The position numbers and the translations under genes are program-made. From assembly GCF_900116445.1 (NCBI RefSeq), contig NZ_FPBH01000019.1, forward strand, positions 124,001-188,000: DNA of 64,000 nucleotides, given 5' to 3'. The notes beneath the pieces were generated by a model, which did no database searches, was not told where the DNA came from, and saw only the letters and a program-made list of their open reading frames with translations. Shown here piece after piece: positions 1 through 8,432 of the stretch (position 1 is its first letter; every line of letters begins with the position of its first letter). This DNA comes from Paraburkholderia aspalathi (GTDB taxonomy: Bacteria; Pseudomonadota; Gammaproteobacteria; Burkholderiales; Burkholderiaceae).

Positions 1-410
1 GCCGCCGCACGCCATTGTTCGCCGGCAAAACCCGAGATCCCTACCATGCCGACCTTGCCGTCGGACCACGGTTGCTGCGTGATCCATTCGATCATGTCGT
101 AGTGGTCGGTATTCTCCTCGCCGTAGTGGCCTTCCGACTTTGCGGAGCCGCGCGGTTGCGCAATGACGTGCACATAACCATTGGCGATGAAACGGCGAGT
201 GTCCCCGGCTTCTATCGGCCCGAACCAGAGCGGCGCATGCGCGGGCTGTGGGGGCAAGACGTCCGCAATATCCGGACCCTGAAGATCCTTGTTGTGCAGC
301 GCCGAAGCGTACAGCACGGGATACTTGCCATCCGCATCCGGTCGATAGACGTCTACCGCAAGACGGGTTCCGTCCCGCATCGTTACGACGATGTCGCGTT
401 CTTCAATCAT
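1..410 (-). CDS. CocE/NonD family hydrolase (3' end outside window)
   Basis: The first 137 codons of an alpha/beta hydrolase of the X-Pro dipeptidyl-peptidase S15 (CocE/NonD) group run off the left edge. The reading begins MIEERDIVVTMRDGTRLAVD, then VYRPDADGKYPVLY, the usual N-terminal strand pair of this family. The putative nucleophile elbow GISGFAG has its serine near residue 126. The ATG at 410 follows an excellent Shine-Dalgarno (AGGAGGAGAC). Members hydrolyse esters or amides, but the substrate cannot be read from the fragment. A palindromic box lies about 130 bp upstream (545-566). The neighbouring carrier, porin and enoyl-CoA hydratase suggest a role in uptake and breakdown of an ester or amide. 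The family call is firm; the role is inferred. Confidence 0.8.
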   Translation of the reverse strand, partial: MIEERDIVVTMRDGTRLAVDVYRPDADGKYPVLYASALHNKDLQGPDIADVLPPQPAHAPLWFGPIEAGDTRRFIANGYVHVIAQPRGSAKSEGHYGEENTDHYDMIEWITQQPWSDGKVGMVGISGFAGEQWRAA

Positions 411-538
411 GTCTCCTCCTTCGTTGGCCTGTTCGGCGTCAACAGACGGCCGTCTCAAAGCCGAAAATTTGCTTTACCCACCGACATGCGCATTTGCGTT
501 CACTCATCAAGAGCCGCACGACCAGGCAGATTCCGTAA

Positions 539-566
539 TTCACTATACTTCACGTCCGTAAAGTAT
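539..566 (-). promoter_or_regulatory. Promoter box with imperfect palindrome upstream of the CocE-type gene
   Basis: Bases 545-566 form an imperfect palindrome with ATACTT and AAGTAT arms and inner ACG/CGT (9 of 11 base pairs match). On the minus strand it includes a TATAGT -10-like hexamer. The 16 bases at 539-554 recur at 4431-4446 with 14 identities, again upstream of a minus-strand gene. This is the pattern expected for an operator of a local regulator, most simply the TetR protein at 4836-5594. Binding is inferred. Confidence 0.45.
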
Positions 567-668
567 GCAAGACGAACGACGTGCCAAAAAATAAAAGTTT
601 GAATCCCAAATGAATTGCGAGCCTGGAGCGACTACCTACCCATAACCTCGGGTGCTAATGCCATACCG

Positions 669-2072
669 TCACTGCGTGGTGCTGTTCGGCAACGGTGGAT
701 CATCTGTCGATCCAGCACTGATGTCCGCCACGTGCTCGGTCAGCAATCGCCGTTGTGCAGAGAGCACTCGGGCCATGACGGTCATGCATACGCAAGCCAT
801 CAGAAGCGGTATCGACAACAACGCACATGTGAGCAGGTACGGAAAACCCGATATGACGATCAGGCCAATCAACGACGAACCGACAATAGACCCCAGCCGT
901 CCAATCGCAACGTTCCAGCCACCGCCGGACGCACGCAGCGCAGTTGGATAGAAGATGCCTGGAATGGTGTTGACACAGATAAGCGGTCCGCCAACGGCTA
1001 TACCGGACAGGAAGACCACGCCCGCGTGCCACTGAGTGGTTTCGGAGATGCCCAACGCGATGACAAGCAGCGAGCCCGCGCCGAATGCCACAGAAACGAC
1101 TGACGCCACGTTAAAGCGACGAACAAGGATGGCGAAAAGAACCGCGCCGCCAAGCGCACCGAACTGGAACATTGACGATACTTGCGAGGCGTCGTGCATC
1201 GATAGCCCCGCCTGCTTCAGATGGGTCGGCATCCAGCTTCCAATCAGAAAGAACACCAGATAACCTGCAAACTCCGCAAGCCACGTCAACACGGTACCGA
1301 GCCGGTATTTCGCGCTCAACAGCGCCCTGCTTCCGCTTATCGATTCACGCGTTTCCGCGATGAATAGATGCATTCCGGTGCAGTCTAAAGACGGAAACAC
1401 TTTGGCAAGAATTCGCTGCGCCTCATCATTGGACCTTCGACTGGCCACGACGTAGAGCGGCGACTCGGGCACTTGCCATGCAAATAGAGCAACGACCCCA
1501 AGCGGCAAAAGACCGCTCAGTACCAGCATGCCTCGCCACCCCAGTGTCCCGATAGCGAGAGACGTCACCAAACCAGCGGCTGCCGCACCGAAGAGAAATC
1601 CACAGTAAGTCGACGCGAGCATCGCTGAGCGTGAACGGTCGGGGCTATATTCCGCGACGATCGCCGACGTAGCCGGCATGGCTGCTCCGATGCCGAGGCC
1701 GGTTATGAAACGCAACGCAATGAGCTGAAATATCGACTGTGCTTCGCTCGACATCGCACCCGCGATTCCAAACCATGCGATTGCCACGATGCTCACGGTT
1801 CGACGGCCGACACGGTCGGCCAGCGTTCCTCCAACAATCGATCCAATCAGTAAGCCGGTGAGTCCGAAAGCCACCAGAGGTGAAAGAGCAGCGCTCGATA
1901 GATGCCAATGCTGACTTATCGCAGGCGCGATAAAACTGATCACAATGGTATCGAAACCTTCGATCGCTGTTGCTGCGAAGCAGATGAGGAACACAGTCCA
2001 CTGCTTACGCCCCATCGGCATATCGTTGAAAATCTCGCGCACGTCCCGCTGGGCATAGCCTGTGCTATTCAT
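669..2072 (-). CDS. MFS transporter, aromatic acid:H+ symporter type
   Basis: A 467-residue major facilitator with about twelve hydrophobic segments. The N-terminus has EGFDTIVISFIAPAI, the acidic first-helix signature of the aromatic acid/H+ symporter group (PcaK, BenK, MhpT). The cytoplasmic loop motif GGTLADRVGRR follows at about residues 81-91. Carriers of this type bring aromatic or related carboxylates through the inner membrane. The gene lies 85 bp downstream of a porin gene on the same strand, so the two may supply outer- and inner-membrane steps of one uptake route. The ATG at 2072 is the first possible start and gives the standard N-terminus. Substrate is not predictable; hydroxylated aromatic acids are plausible. 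No truncation is seen. Confidence 0.85.
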   Translation of the reverse strand: MNSTGYAQRDVREIFNDMPMGRKQWTVFLICFAATAIEGFDTIVISFIAPAISQHWHLSSAALSPLVAFGLTGLLIGSIVGGTLADRVGRRTVSIVAIAWFGIAGAMSSEAQSIFQLIALRFITGLGIGAAMPATSAIVAEYSPDRSRSAMLASTYCGFLFGAAAAGLVTSLAIGTLGWRGMLVLSGLLPLGVVALFAWQVPESPLYVVASRRSNDEAQRILAKVFPSLDCTGMHLFIAETRESISGSRALLSAKYRLGTVLTWLAEFAGYLVFFLIGSWMPTHLKQAGLSMHDASQVSSMFQFGALGGAVLFAILVRRFNVASVVSVAFGAGSLLVIALGISETTQWHAGVVFLSGIAVGGPLICVNTIPGIFYPTALRASGGGWNVAIGRLGSIVGSSLIGLIVISGFPYLLTCALLSIPLLMACVCMTVMARVLSAQRRLLTEHVADISAGSTDDPPLPNSTTQ

Positions 2073-2157
2073 CGCATTGTCCTTGATGATCGATCACCTG
2101 ATTCCGGTGTCAATCTGGGTTCACCTGCTTCTCGACACCACCGACATCACACATTCG

Positions 2158-3258
2158 TTAAAACCGGTGACGAATCCCAACTCTCAACAAGCCCTGAGTC
2201 TGTCCACTCGACGGTGATGGAATCAACGTGATCTGCGCCTGAGTCGCCGAACCCGCGGCCTTCAGCAGTTCGGCCGCAAAGTAAACGTCCGTTCGCTTCG
2301 AGAGGAAATAGTTGGTGTAGAGATCGATTGCCCGATAGATGGGCGTCGAGGAAGTTGCATCCACTTTGCCGTGCGTGTAGATGTACGCCGCACCGGCGAA
2401 CAGAAACGGTGTAATGAAGTAGCCGACGCTGGCCTCGTAGTTGTCGAAGCGCACGTTACTGGCAAGAAAACCTTTCTTGAAATGCGTCGACGTGTACTGG
2501 AAAGCAATGGAAGCGCTGCCGAGCTTGTACGATGCACCTACCCCTGCGATGGATTCGCTTTCCGCGCTCTGAACGTACCGGGAATAAATGATGTTTCGCG
2601 GTGCGATGCTATCGAATGCGGCCGCATACGGATTCTTGATGATCGTATAGGCAGCTGCAACATACAGCGGGAAGCTGATTCCGTTGTAACTCAGTCCCAC
2701 CGACGTCACGCTATTCGTTGAGAATTGTCCGGGCTGCCCACCAAAGCTATAGAGCGCACCCAATGTGAAGCCTGCAATTTTCGGGCTGGCGTACTTGACC
2801 GAATTGTTGATGCGTATGCTTCCGCCAACGTTGTCGACGTCGCCGGCGTGAGCGAAGTAGACCGCCCAGTTCAAACCGGCCGCGATGGGAGAGAGCATTT
2901 CGGCTACTTCTTCGTATTGACGTCCAACCGTGAACGTTCCATACGGGCTCGAGATTCCAACGTACGCCTGACGGCCGAACAAACGTCCATTGTTCGACAG
3001 GTTTCCGCTCGACACGTCAAAGCCGTTTTCCAACGTGAAGACCGCTTTGTAACCGCCACCCAGATCTTCAGCGCCACGCAGCCCCCATCTGGACAGTGAT
3101 CCACCTCCGCTCTGAACCAACCAGGCTGAATGTCCGTTCTGATTGCTCGTGTAAGTCAGGCCTTCATCCAGCAGACCGTACAGCGTCACTGAACTTTGCG
3201 CATACACCACCGCGGGCGTGGCACAACACAGCGCCGCGGCCAAGGACAATCTCTTCAT
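2158..3258 (-). CDS. Gram-negative porin
   Basis: A 366-residue general-diffusion porin of the beta-proteobacterial Omp38/OmpC-like family. A signal peptide of about 20 residues (MKRLSLAAALCCATPAVVYA) is followed by QSSVTLYG, the almost invariant mature start of these proteins. The sequence has the eyelet-region pattern GSLSRWGLRGAEDLGGG and VGISSPYGTFTVGRQ, and ends in the terminal phenylalanine (RHRF) needed for outer-membrane insertion. Sixteen-stranded trimers of this family admit small hydrophilic compounds. The ATG at 3258 follows a good ribosome-binding site (GGAGACTGGAG). The MFS gene follows downstream, which suggests co-expression with the catabolic block. Family call is strong; solute specificity is unknown. 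Confidence 0.9.
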   Translation of the reverse strand: MKRLSLAAALCCATPAVVYAQSSVTLYGLLDEGLTYTSNQNGHSAWLVQSGGGSLSRWGLRGAEDLGGGYKAVFTLENGFDVSSGNLSNNGRLFGRQAYVGISSPYGTFTVGRQYEEVAEMLSPIAAGLNWAVYFAHAGDVDNVGGSIRINNSVKYASPKIAGFTLGALYSFGGQPGQFSTNSVTSVGLSYNGISFPLYVAAAYTIIKNPYAAAFDSIAPRNIIYSRYVQSAESESIAGVGASYKLGSASIAFQYTSTHFKKGFLASNVRFDNYEASVGYFITPFLFAGAAYIYTHGKVDATSSTPIYRAIDLYTNYFLSKRTDVYFAAELLKAAGSATQAQITLIPSPSSGQTQGLLRVGIRHRF

Positions 3259-3587
3259 CTCCAGTCTCCTATGTCGTTTTTAACGCACTGCTAACTGGCA
3301 CATCAGGGTTACTGGAAAGAAGGATATGTCTAAATTTTCCGTTCGTATAGTTTAATTTGGATAGGAGTATCCCCAGGTATGTTCACCTGACGAATGAAGG
3401 GAACGGGTCCCTGAATTCGCGCGGAGGTGTGAATGGGATTGAACGAGGCAGTCGATGGGGACGCCGCGCAGTAGCGACTTTACGAAGACGCCAACTGGCA
3501 AAGAAGATGGGGATGTGTGGACCGTGCGAAATAACAGCGTCTCAGTTCAGGACTTTTTGGACCTTCCTTGAGATGAGATTTTTATCT
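3259..3587. other. 329-bp intergenic region between porin and enoyl-CoA hydratase genes
   Basis: No full gene is seen. It carries the porin promoter region. On the plus strand a TATAGT hexamer lies at about 3346, followed at 3433 by an ATG with a strong GGAGG Shine-Dalgarno that opens a frame of only 13 codons (stop at 3472). The same frame then continues open for 19 codons. This may be a decayed gene start or chance; no family could be recognised. Confidence 0.4.
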
Positions 3588-4403
3588 TCAGGTCGATGTG
3601 CTTCTTCGGGGCGACTCAGAGTTTGCGATGAACTGTGCGACTCGCTCGGAAAACTCCTTCGTCGACGCGCATCGCAGGAACGCTTGTTTTTCCTGTTCAA
3701 GATGGCGCTCGAGGTTATCTTCGGCCACCATCCCCACAAGCGATTTCATTTCTCTAACCGCTGCGACGGGTACGTCGATGACTTTCCGCGCAAGCGCCAG
3801 CGTGGCGTCCTGCAAGGAAGCGGGTTCGGCAATAGTCTGGATGAGCCCTAACTGCCTGGCCTCGTCCGCAGTCAACGAGTCACGCGTCAACAGGATCTCT
3901 AGTGCCCTCGCCGCTCCCAATCGACGCGCGAGATGAAACGACAGACCACCGTCGCTGGATGTCCCCAGCTTGGCGTAGCCGACAACAAAGCGCGCCGTGT
4001 TCGATGCGACCACCAGGTCGCACGCCATTGCCAGCGAAAAGCCCGCGCCTGCTGCCGCCCCTTGAACGCTGGCGATCACAGGGATCGGCAGGCGCCGCAT
4101 CGTCACAATCGCGGCGTGCAGTGCGGTAATTAGCGATTCGAGGTAGGAATCGGAACGCTGCACGCCGTCGAAGATCTGGCGAAGCTCTCCGCCCGCTGAA
4201 AATATCCTGCCCCTGGCTTGAAGTATCACCGCGCGATACTTCGACGCCCCCTCAACCTCGCGGAGGACGCCCAGCAGTTCATCGCAGAACGTCTTGTCGA
4301 TCGAGTTCGCGCGTGCTTCATTCACCATCGTAACGAAGGCGATGTCGTCACTTGATGTCAGCGTGATTTTGCTTTCCATCTGTCCTTGATCCGTGAATTG
4401 CAT
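3588..4403 (-). CDS. Enoyl-CoA hydratase/isomerase family protein
   Basis: A 271-residue crotonase-fold protein. The oxyanion-hole regions are visible as GRIFSAGGELRQI and QGAAAGAGFSLAMACDLVVASNTARF. At the position where hydratases carry the first catalytic glutamate (usual FxxPE), this protein reads FVVGYAKLG. The following SSDGG motif has the aspartate typical of isomerase-type members such as PaaG-like enzymes. Isomerisation or another crotonase reaction is therefore more likely than simple hydration. An alternative start at 4379 (MESKITL) has a closer AAGGACAG site. The operator-like box at 4431-4446 lies 28 bp upstream. The substrate is unknown, but a CoA thioester made from the compound taken up by the neighbouring carrier is plausible. 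Confidence 0.82.
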   Translation of the reverse strand: MQFTDQGQMESKITLTSSDDIAFVTMVNEARANSIDKTFCDELLGVLREVEGASKYRAVILQARGRIFSAGGELRQIFDGVQRSDSYLESLITALHAAIVTMRRLPIPVIASVQGAAAGAGFSLAMACDLVVASNTARFVVGYAKLGTSSDGGLSFHLARRLGAARALEILLTRDSLTADEARQLGLIQTIAEPASLQDATLALARKVIDVPVAAVREMKSLVGMVAEDNLERHLEQEKQAFLRCASTKEFSERVAQFIANSESPRRSTST

Positions 4404-4835
4404 TTGAACCCCTGGACCAACCAGGTCATCTTCATTATACTTTACGATATGTCAATTTAAAAGGAAATTGAACGGCAGAGGGCAACGGATCGACTGAGCA
4501 CGCGGCATGCGCGACGCAATTTTTGTCTGACGATTTGGAACCGCTTTAGTCTTGTGATTTTTCGCCGAACCAACGGCATGCCTTGCTTCGCTCGAAGCTG
4601 TCGGCGCATCAAGCCGGCGGTCGTTAGATAGTGTGTTACTGTGCCGGCCAAATCGACTGTGCTCAGCGGGTTCAGCGCAGCCAGGCTTCGGCGGTGAGTG
4701 TGTGATACCGTTGTGGCGCCTGCCTTCGTTGACGGTCGCGGCCTGCCAGGCCTACTCGGCGTTGGTCGGTCTGAAGGCGGAAGGCACCGGAGCACAGAAG
4801 CAACGCAATAACGAATTTCCCAATCGAGAAACCAA
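4404..4835. other. 432-bp divergent intergenic region
   Basis: Separates the minus-strand enoyl-CoA hydratase gene from the plus-strand TetR gene. The left end holds the promoter/operator box of the hydratase gene. The rest shows no recognisable gene, RNA or strong repeat on either strand. Confidence 0.5.
4431..4453 (-). promoter_or_regulatory. Promoter box upstream of the enoyl-CoA hydratase gene
   Basis: On the minus strand TATAAT at 4434-4439 lies inside a 16-base element (4431-4446) that matches 14 of 16 bases of the box at 539-554. The CGTAAAGTAT part is one arm of the palindrome seen complete in the other copy; here the second arm is degenerate. A TTGACA just upstream is only 10 bases from TATAAT, too close to be its -35 partner. 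Likely a TetR-type operator overlapping a promoter. Confidence 0.45.
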
Positions 4836-5594
4836 ATGGCGGACAGCGCAGGTTCCAAGAACGTTGGTAACAAAAGCAGACCAACCGAGCTCAAACGTGC
4901 AGAGCAGCAGCGGGCGCAGGAAACCCGCTCCGCGATCCTGAACGCGGCACTTGCCGAATTCGCCACGAAGGGCTTTGAGGCTGCGAGTATTCGTAGCATC
5001 GCGGATCGCATCGGCCTGCAACATCCGCTTATCACCTACCACTACCGATCCAAAGACGTTCTCTGGCAGGCGGTGGCGGAGTTTGTGTTCGAACGCATTC
5101 GCCAGGAATGGGACATCAATCTGACGGATACGCCCCCTGCCATGGCGGCGGACCGGGTAAAACTCGTGTATCGCTCGTTGTTCCGGTTCACGGTGGATTT
5201 TCCCCAGTTTCACCGCTTCATGCTGCAAGAGTTCCTCGTGTACAGCCCGCGTTTGCAGTGGCTCGCGGACACAGTGCTCAAGCCGTTGATCAACTGGCTC
5301 ATTCCACAGATTCGCGCGGCGCAAGATGAAAACACCTTGCCCAAAGTCGAACCGATCCTCCTGCATTACCTCATGATCAGCCTGACATCCACGCTCTCCG
5401 GATTCGGCCCGGAGATGCTTGCGACCAGCAATGTCTCGGCGTCCGATCCAGCCGTTGTCGATGCGTATTGGCAGATGGTCGAGACACTCGTCTTCAGCAA
5501 ACAGCCGGAGACGCCCTGTGCGGACAAGGCCGAACCACGTTCGGGCAAGTCCGGTAGTCAGCCCCGCGCATCCACGCGCGTGAAGAGTAGCTAA
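4836..5594 (+). CDS. TetR/AcrR family transcriptional regulator
   Basis: A 252-residue regulator. The N-terminal TetR DNA-binding domain spans about residues 25-80: RSAILNAALAEFATKGFEAA, then SIRSIADRIG and LITYHYRSKDVLWQAV, which are the standard helix-turn-helix and tail. The C-terminal part, about residues 85-225, is the variable ligand-binding domain and gives no specificity. The final 25 residues are rich in charged and small residues and probably disordered. The ATG at 4836 has a GAGAAACC site. It is transcribed away from the catabolic block; the shared boxes at 539-566 and 4431-4446 make it the obvious candidate repressor of the hydrolase and hydratase genes. That regulatory link is an inference. 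Confidence 0.88.
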   Translation: MADSAGSKNVGNKSRPTELKRAEQQRAQETRSAILNAALAEFATKGFEAASIRSIADRIGLQHPLITYHYRSKDVLWQAVAEFVFERIRQEWDINLTDTPPAMAADRVKLVYRSLFRFTVDFPQFHRFMLQEFLVYSPRLQWLADTVLKPLINWLIPQIRAAQDENTLPKVEPILLHYLMISLTSTLSGFGPEMLATSNVSASDPAVVDAYWQMVETLVFSKQPETPCADKAEPRSGKSGSQPRASTRVKSS

Positions 5595-5813
5595 GGTATC
5601 TCGCGCTACTGCCGGGTTACCCCTCTCACTGGCAACGACTCGCGCATCCACGAGTCGTTCGCGCCCTCAACTGATCTGTCGTCACGCCGTCAGGCATACA
5701 TCTACTTAAACGATGGGTTTCATCTGAAAATATAGGCTATCCAGATTGCAGGTCGGAGCCTATCGTGCGGATTTCCGGCAGACGCTTCGTCTGCCACTTC
5801 GGAGATCACTTTC

Positions 5814-6419
5814 ATGAAACTGCTACACGTAGATTCCAGCATCCTCGGACAAGGCTCTGTCAGCCGCGATCTGTCTGCGGAGGTTGTTGCGACCTTCCAG
5901 GCCAGCCGTTCCGACCTTACCGTCACTCGTCTTGACCTCGCCGCCACGCCGATCGGCCATCTGACGGGAGCCCACCTTGCGGCCGCGCAAGGCGCTCCGG
6001 TCGACGAGGCATTGAAGGCCGACGTCGCCCTGGGACAGGTCGCGCTCGAGGAGTTCCTGGCCGCCGACATCGTGGTCATCGGCTCGCCGATGTACAACTT
6101 TGGTGTGCCCTCCCAACTGAAGGCCTGGATTGACCGCATCTCGGTCGCTGGGAAGACGTTCAGCTACGGTGAGCACGGCCCGGTCGGACTGGCCGGCGGC
6201 AAGAAGCTGGTCATCGCCTCGTCGCGCGGTGGTGTTTACAGCGAAGGCTCGCCCGCCGCTTTCTTCGATCATCAGGAAACCTATCTGAAGGCAGCGTTCG
6301 GCTTCCTCGGCATCACGGATATCACCTTCATTCGCGCGGAAGGCGTGGCGATGGGTGAAGAGGCACGCAGTGGGGCCATTGCCTCGGCGAAGAAAGAAAC
6401 CGCAGCGCTTGCCGCGTGA
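5814..6419 (+). CDS. azoR: FMN-dependent NADH-azoreductase
   Basis: A 201-residue flavodoxin-fold quinone/azo reductase of the AcpD/AzoR family, full length for the group. FMN-phosphate binding is seen in HVDSSILGQGSVSRDLS (residues 5-21). GSPMYNFGVPSQLKAWIDRI at about 90-109 and SSRGGVY are further cofactor-contacting segments. The enzyme reduces quinones and azo compounds with NADH by two-electron transfer in the cytoplasm, which avoids radical formation. It stands alone between a TetR gene and a convergent Crp/Fnr gene. Nothing in the sequence marks a dedicated regulator. The ATG at 5814 starts the conserved MKLLHVDSS. The family assignment is very secure. Confidence 0.93.
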   Translation: MKLLHVDSSILGQGSVSRDLSAEVVATFQASRSDLTVTRLDLAATPIGHLTGAHLAAAQGAPVDEALKADVALGQVALEEFLAADIVVIGSPMYNFGVPSQLKAWIDRISVAGKTFSYGEHGPVGLAGGKKLVIASSRGGVYSEGSPAAFFDHQETYLKAAFGFLGITDITFIRAEGVAMGEEARSGAIASAKKETAALAA

Positions 6420-6601
6420 GGTAGCTGCGCCATCGACGGGTTGCCAGTCGGGTTTCCGAACAGCGCCGGCTGATGGCGCGTCCGGTATCCGCTTGCACCC
6501 GCTTGGTCAAAAGCACACGCAGCCCCTGCATGACCCACTCCATCCACAACAAAAGCGCATTCATCAGCAACACGCTCACCCACACCGCACCCGCGTAACA
6601 G

Positions 6602-7306
6602 TTACGGATTGAGATCGCCGACACTGGCTGCCCGCAAACGATCGAAATCGAGAATCGTAATTTCCCCCGATTTCAGGCTCACTATGCGTTGACTTTCGAG
6701 GTTCCTGAGCAATTGATTGATGGTCTGCCGCGACAGCGAAACCATCGAAGCCAGGCTGTCTTGCGAGACCCTGATCCTGCTCTGCGAGGCGTTGAGACCG
6801 CCATAACCGCTGGCGATCATCAGCAAACGGTTCGCCACGCGCTGTGCCGCGGGTAAGAGCGTCATCGCTTCGGCGTTCTCGAACGAAACCCGAAGTCTTT
6901 GCGCCATCAACAAAGCAAAATCGCGCCAGTAACGCGGCGTGGAATCGAGCAGGTCCTGCAGGGCGGCCCCGGGCACGTGCAGCAGCAAGGTCCTGCTGAC
7001 GGCCGTGGCGTCGTTCGGCCGCGGCAGCCCGTCGAACATTGATATCTCCCCCACCCATGCGGTCGGTCCTAGCACCGCGAGCAACGCCTCTTTCCCATCC
7101 ATCCCGACTGTCCCGATAGCGAGCGCGCCGCCTAACACGGCGTACAGGCCATAAGACTGTTCGCCACGCCGATACAGGGATTGGCCCTTTTCCAGCGTGA
7201 GCAGGCTGGCATGGCCGATCAGATAGTCCCGCAACTCGACAGGCAGGCCCCGGAACCATGGGGTCGTTTCGAGTTGTGACCGGTAGCGGTGCAGGCTGGA
7301 TTCCAT
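6602..7306 (-). CDS. Crp/Fnr family transcriptional regulator
   Basis: A 234-residue protein with an N-terminal cyclic-nucleotide-type sensor domain (about residues 18-135; GPTAWVGEISMFDGLPRPNDATAVSRT) and a C-terminal winged helix (about 155-225). The recognition region SQDSLASMVSLSRQTINQLLRNL is clear. The sensor lacks the N-terminal cysteine set of FNR, so it is not an iron-sulfur oxygen sensor. The R-S/T motif of true cAMP receptors is only partly kept, so the effector is unclear. It is divergent from the class II aldolase gene across a 220-bp gap with phased TTCC repeats and may control it. The two-domain call is certain; target and ligand are not. Confidence 0.88.
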   Translation of the reverse strand: MESSLHRYRSQLETTPWFRGLPVELRDYLIGHASLLTLEKGQSLYRRGEQSYGLYAVLGGALAIGTVGMDGKEALLAVLGPTAWVGEISMFDGLPRPNDATAVSRTLLLHVPGAALQDLLDSTPRYWRDFALLMAQRLRVSFENAEAMTLLPAAQRVANRLLMIASGYGGLNASQSRIRVSQDSLASMVSLSRQTINQLLRNLESQRIVSLKSGEITILDFDRLRAASVGDLNP

Positions 7307-7470
7307 GGGCGCGTCGACCTGTCGGGTATCCGACAGATTTTAGGCGGGTTCGCGAACATCATGTGGATTCGCATCTGACGACGCAATGACTTTGGTCTCT
7401 GCTGCATCTGCAGCACCTGCTGCGTCGCAGGCGCAAAATGAACGAATTCGCAGGGTGCTATTCAGTGCTG

Positions 7471-7494
7471 TTCCGGGTTATTCCAGGTTGTTCC
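7471..7494 (+). repeat. Three TTCC direct repeats with 10-bp period
   Basis: TTCC occurs at 7471, 7481 and 7491. The first two belong to a repeated decamer TTCCRGGTTR. The 10-bp spacing puts all three on one face of the helix. They lie about 33 bp before the proposed GTG start of the aldolase gene and could be a regulator-binding site; chance cannot be excluded. Confidence 0.35.
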
Positions 7495-7526
7495 ATTGCT
7501 TGAACCATCGAATAAGGAGTGTCGAC

Positions 7527-8294
7527 GTGGCCTCATCTGCTGTCAGTCTGAAGAACGACGTTTCGCCCGCCGAATGGGAAGCGCGAGTCAATCTCGCGGC
7601 CGCGTACCGTCTCACGGCGCTGTTCGGGTGGGACGATCTGGTGTTTACCCATATCTCGGCGCGAGTGCCGGGCCCCGAACACCATTTCCTGATCAACCCG
7701 TACGGCATGATGTTCGACGAAATCACCGCGTCTTCGCTGGTCAAGATCGACCTCGACGGCCGCAAGGTCGTCGAATCGCCGTACGACGTCAACCCGGCCG
7801 GCTTCACGATCCACAGCGCCGTGCATGCGGCACGCGAGGACGCCCATTGCGTGATGCACACTCACTCGGTCAACGGCGTTGCCGTGTCGGCGCAGGAGGC
7901 GGGATTGCTGCCGCTCTCCCAGCAGTCACTTGGTGTGCTGGCGTCGCTCGGCTACCACGACTATGAAGGCATTGCCCTCAATGAAGCCGAGAAGCCCCGC
8001 CTCGTTCAAGACCTCGGAAGCAACACTTACCTGATGCTGCGCAACCACGGCCTGCTGACGGTTGGCGCGGCGCCGGCGGACGCCTTCGTCGCCATGTACT
8101 TCTTTGAAGCAGCCTGCATGATTCAGGTGCGCGCCCAGTCAGGTGGCGGCAAGCTCACGCCCATCCCGCAGCAGATTCTCGCCGGCATCAAGGAACAGAT
8201 CCGGATGGCCACGCGGGGCCTTACACCCGGAGCGCTGGTATGGCCTGGGCTGTTGCGTCGGCTCGACCGCCGCAACCCTGGATATGCGGACTAA
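7527..8294 (+). CDS. Class II aldolase/adducin family protein
   Basis: A 255-residue zinc-dependent aldolase-fold protein. Metal ligands are visible as MHTHS at about residue 112 and the distal NHGLL near 174. The substrate-side motif LVFTHISARVPGPEHHFLINP is typical of the AraD/FucA-like group with an N-terminal extension that is often annotated only as class II aldolase. The frame is open further upstream to 7386. I chose GTG 7527 because AAGGAG lies 8 bases before it and the upstream translation is unconserved and contains the TTCC repeats. Possible reactions include retro-aldol cleavage or decarboxylation of a hydroxy acid; the substrate is unknown. Confidence 0.85.
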   Translation: MASSAVSLKNDVSPAEWEARVNLAAAYRLTALFGWDDLVFTHISARVPGPEHHFLINPYGMMFDEITASSLVKIDLDGRKVVESPYDVNPAGFTIHSAVHAAREDAHCVMHTHSVNGVAVSAQEAGLLPLSQQSLGVLASLGYHDYEGIALNEAEKPRLVQDLGSNTYLMLRNHGLLTVGAAPADAFVAMYFFEAACMIQVRAQSGGGKLTPIPQQILAGIKEQIRMATRGLTPGALVWPGLLRRLDRRNPGYAD

Positions 8295-8432
8295 CATGGT
8301 CCGCTCGCAAGATGTCCGGCGCACGATGGCCTATGCCGGGCAAACAGCGTAAGCATGTATTAAGCGTCATAGGCCGCGTTTGCCGATTCAACGCAACGCG
8401 GATGTAATCTGGTAAGTCACGTGAGAACCTGT

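Noticed and set aside
4434..4456. TTGACA and TATAAT as a complete sigma-70 promoter
   Set aside because: The two hexamers are only 10 bases apart instead of about 17; only the TATAAT part was used in the operator proposal.
7386..7526. N-terminal extension of the class II aldolase
   Set aside because: Low-complexity alanine-rich translation, overlap with the phased repeats, and a strong ribosome site before GTG 7527.
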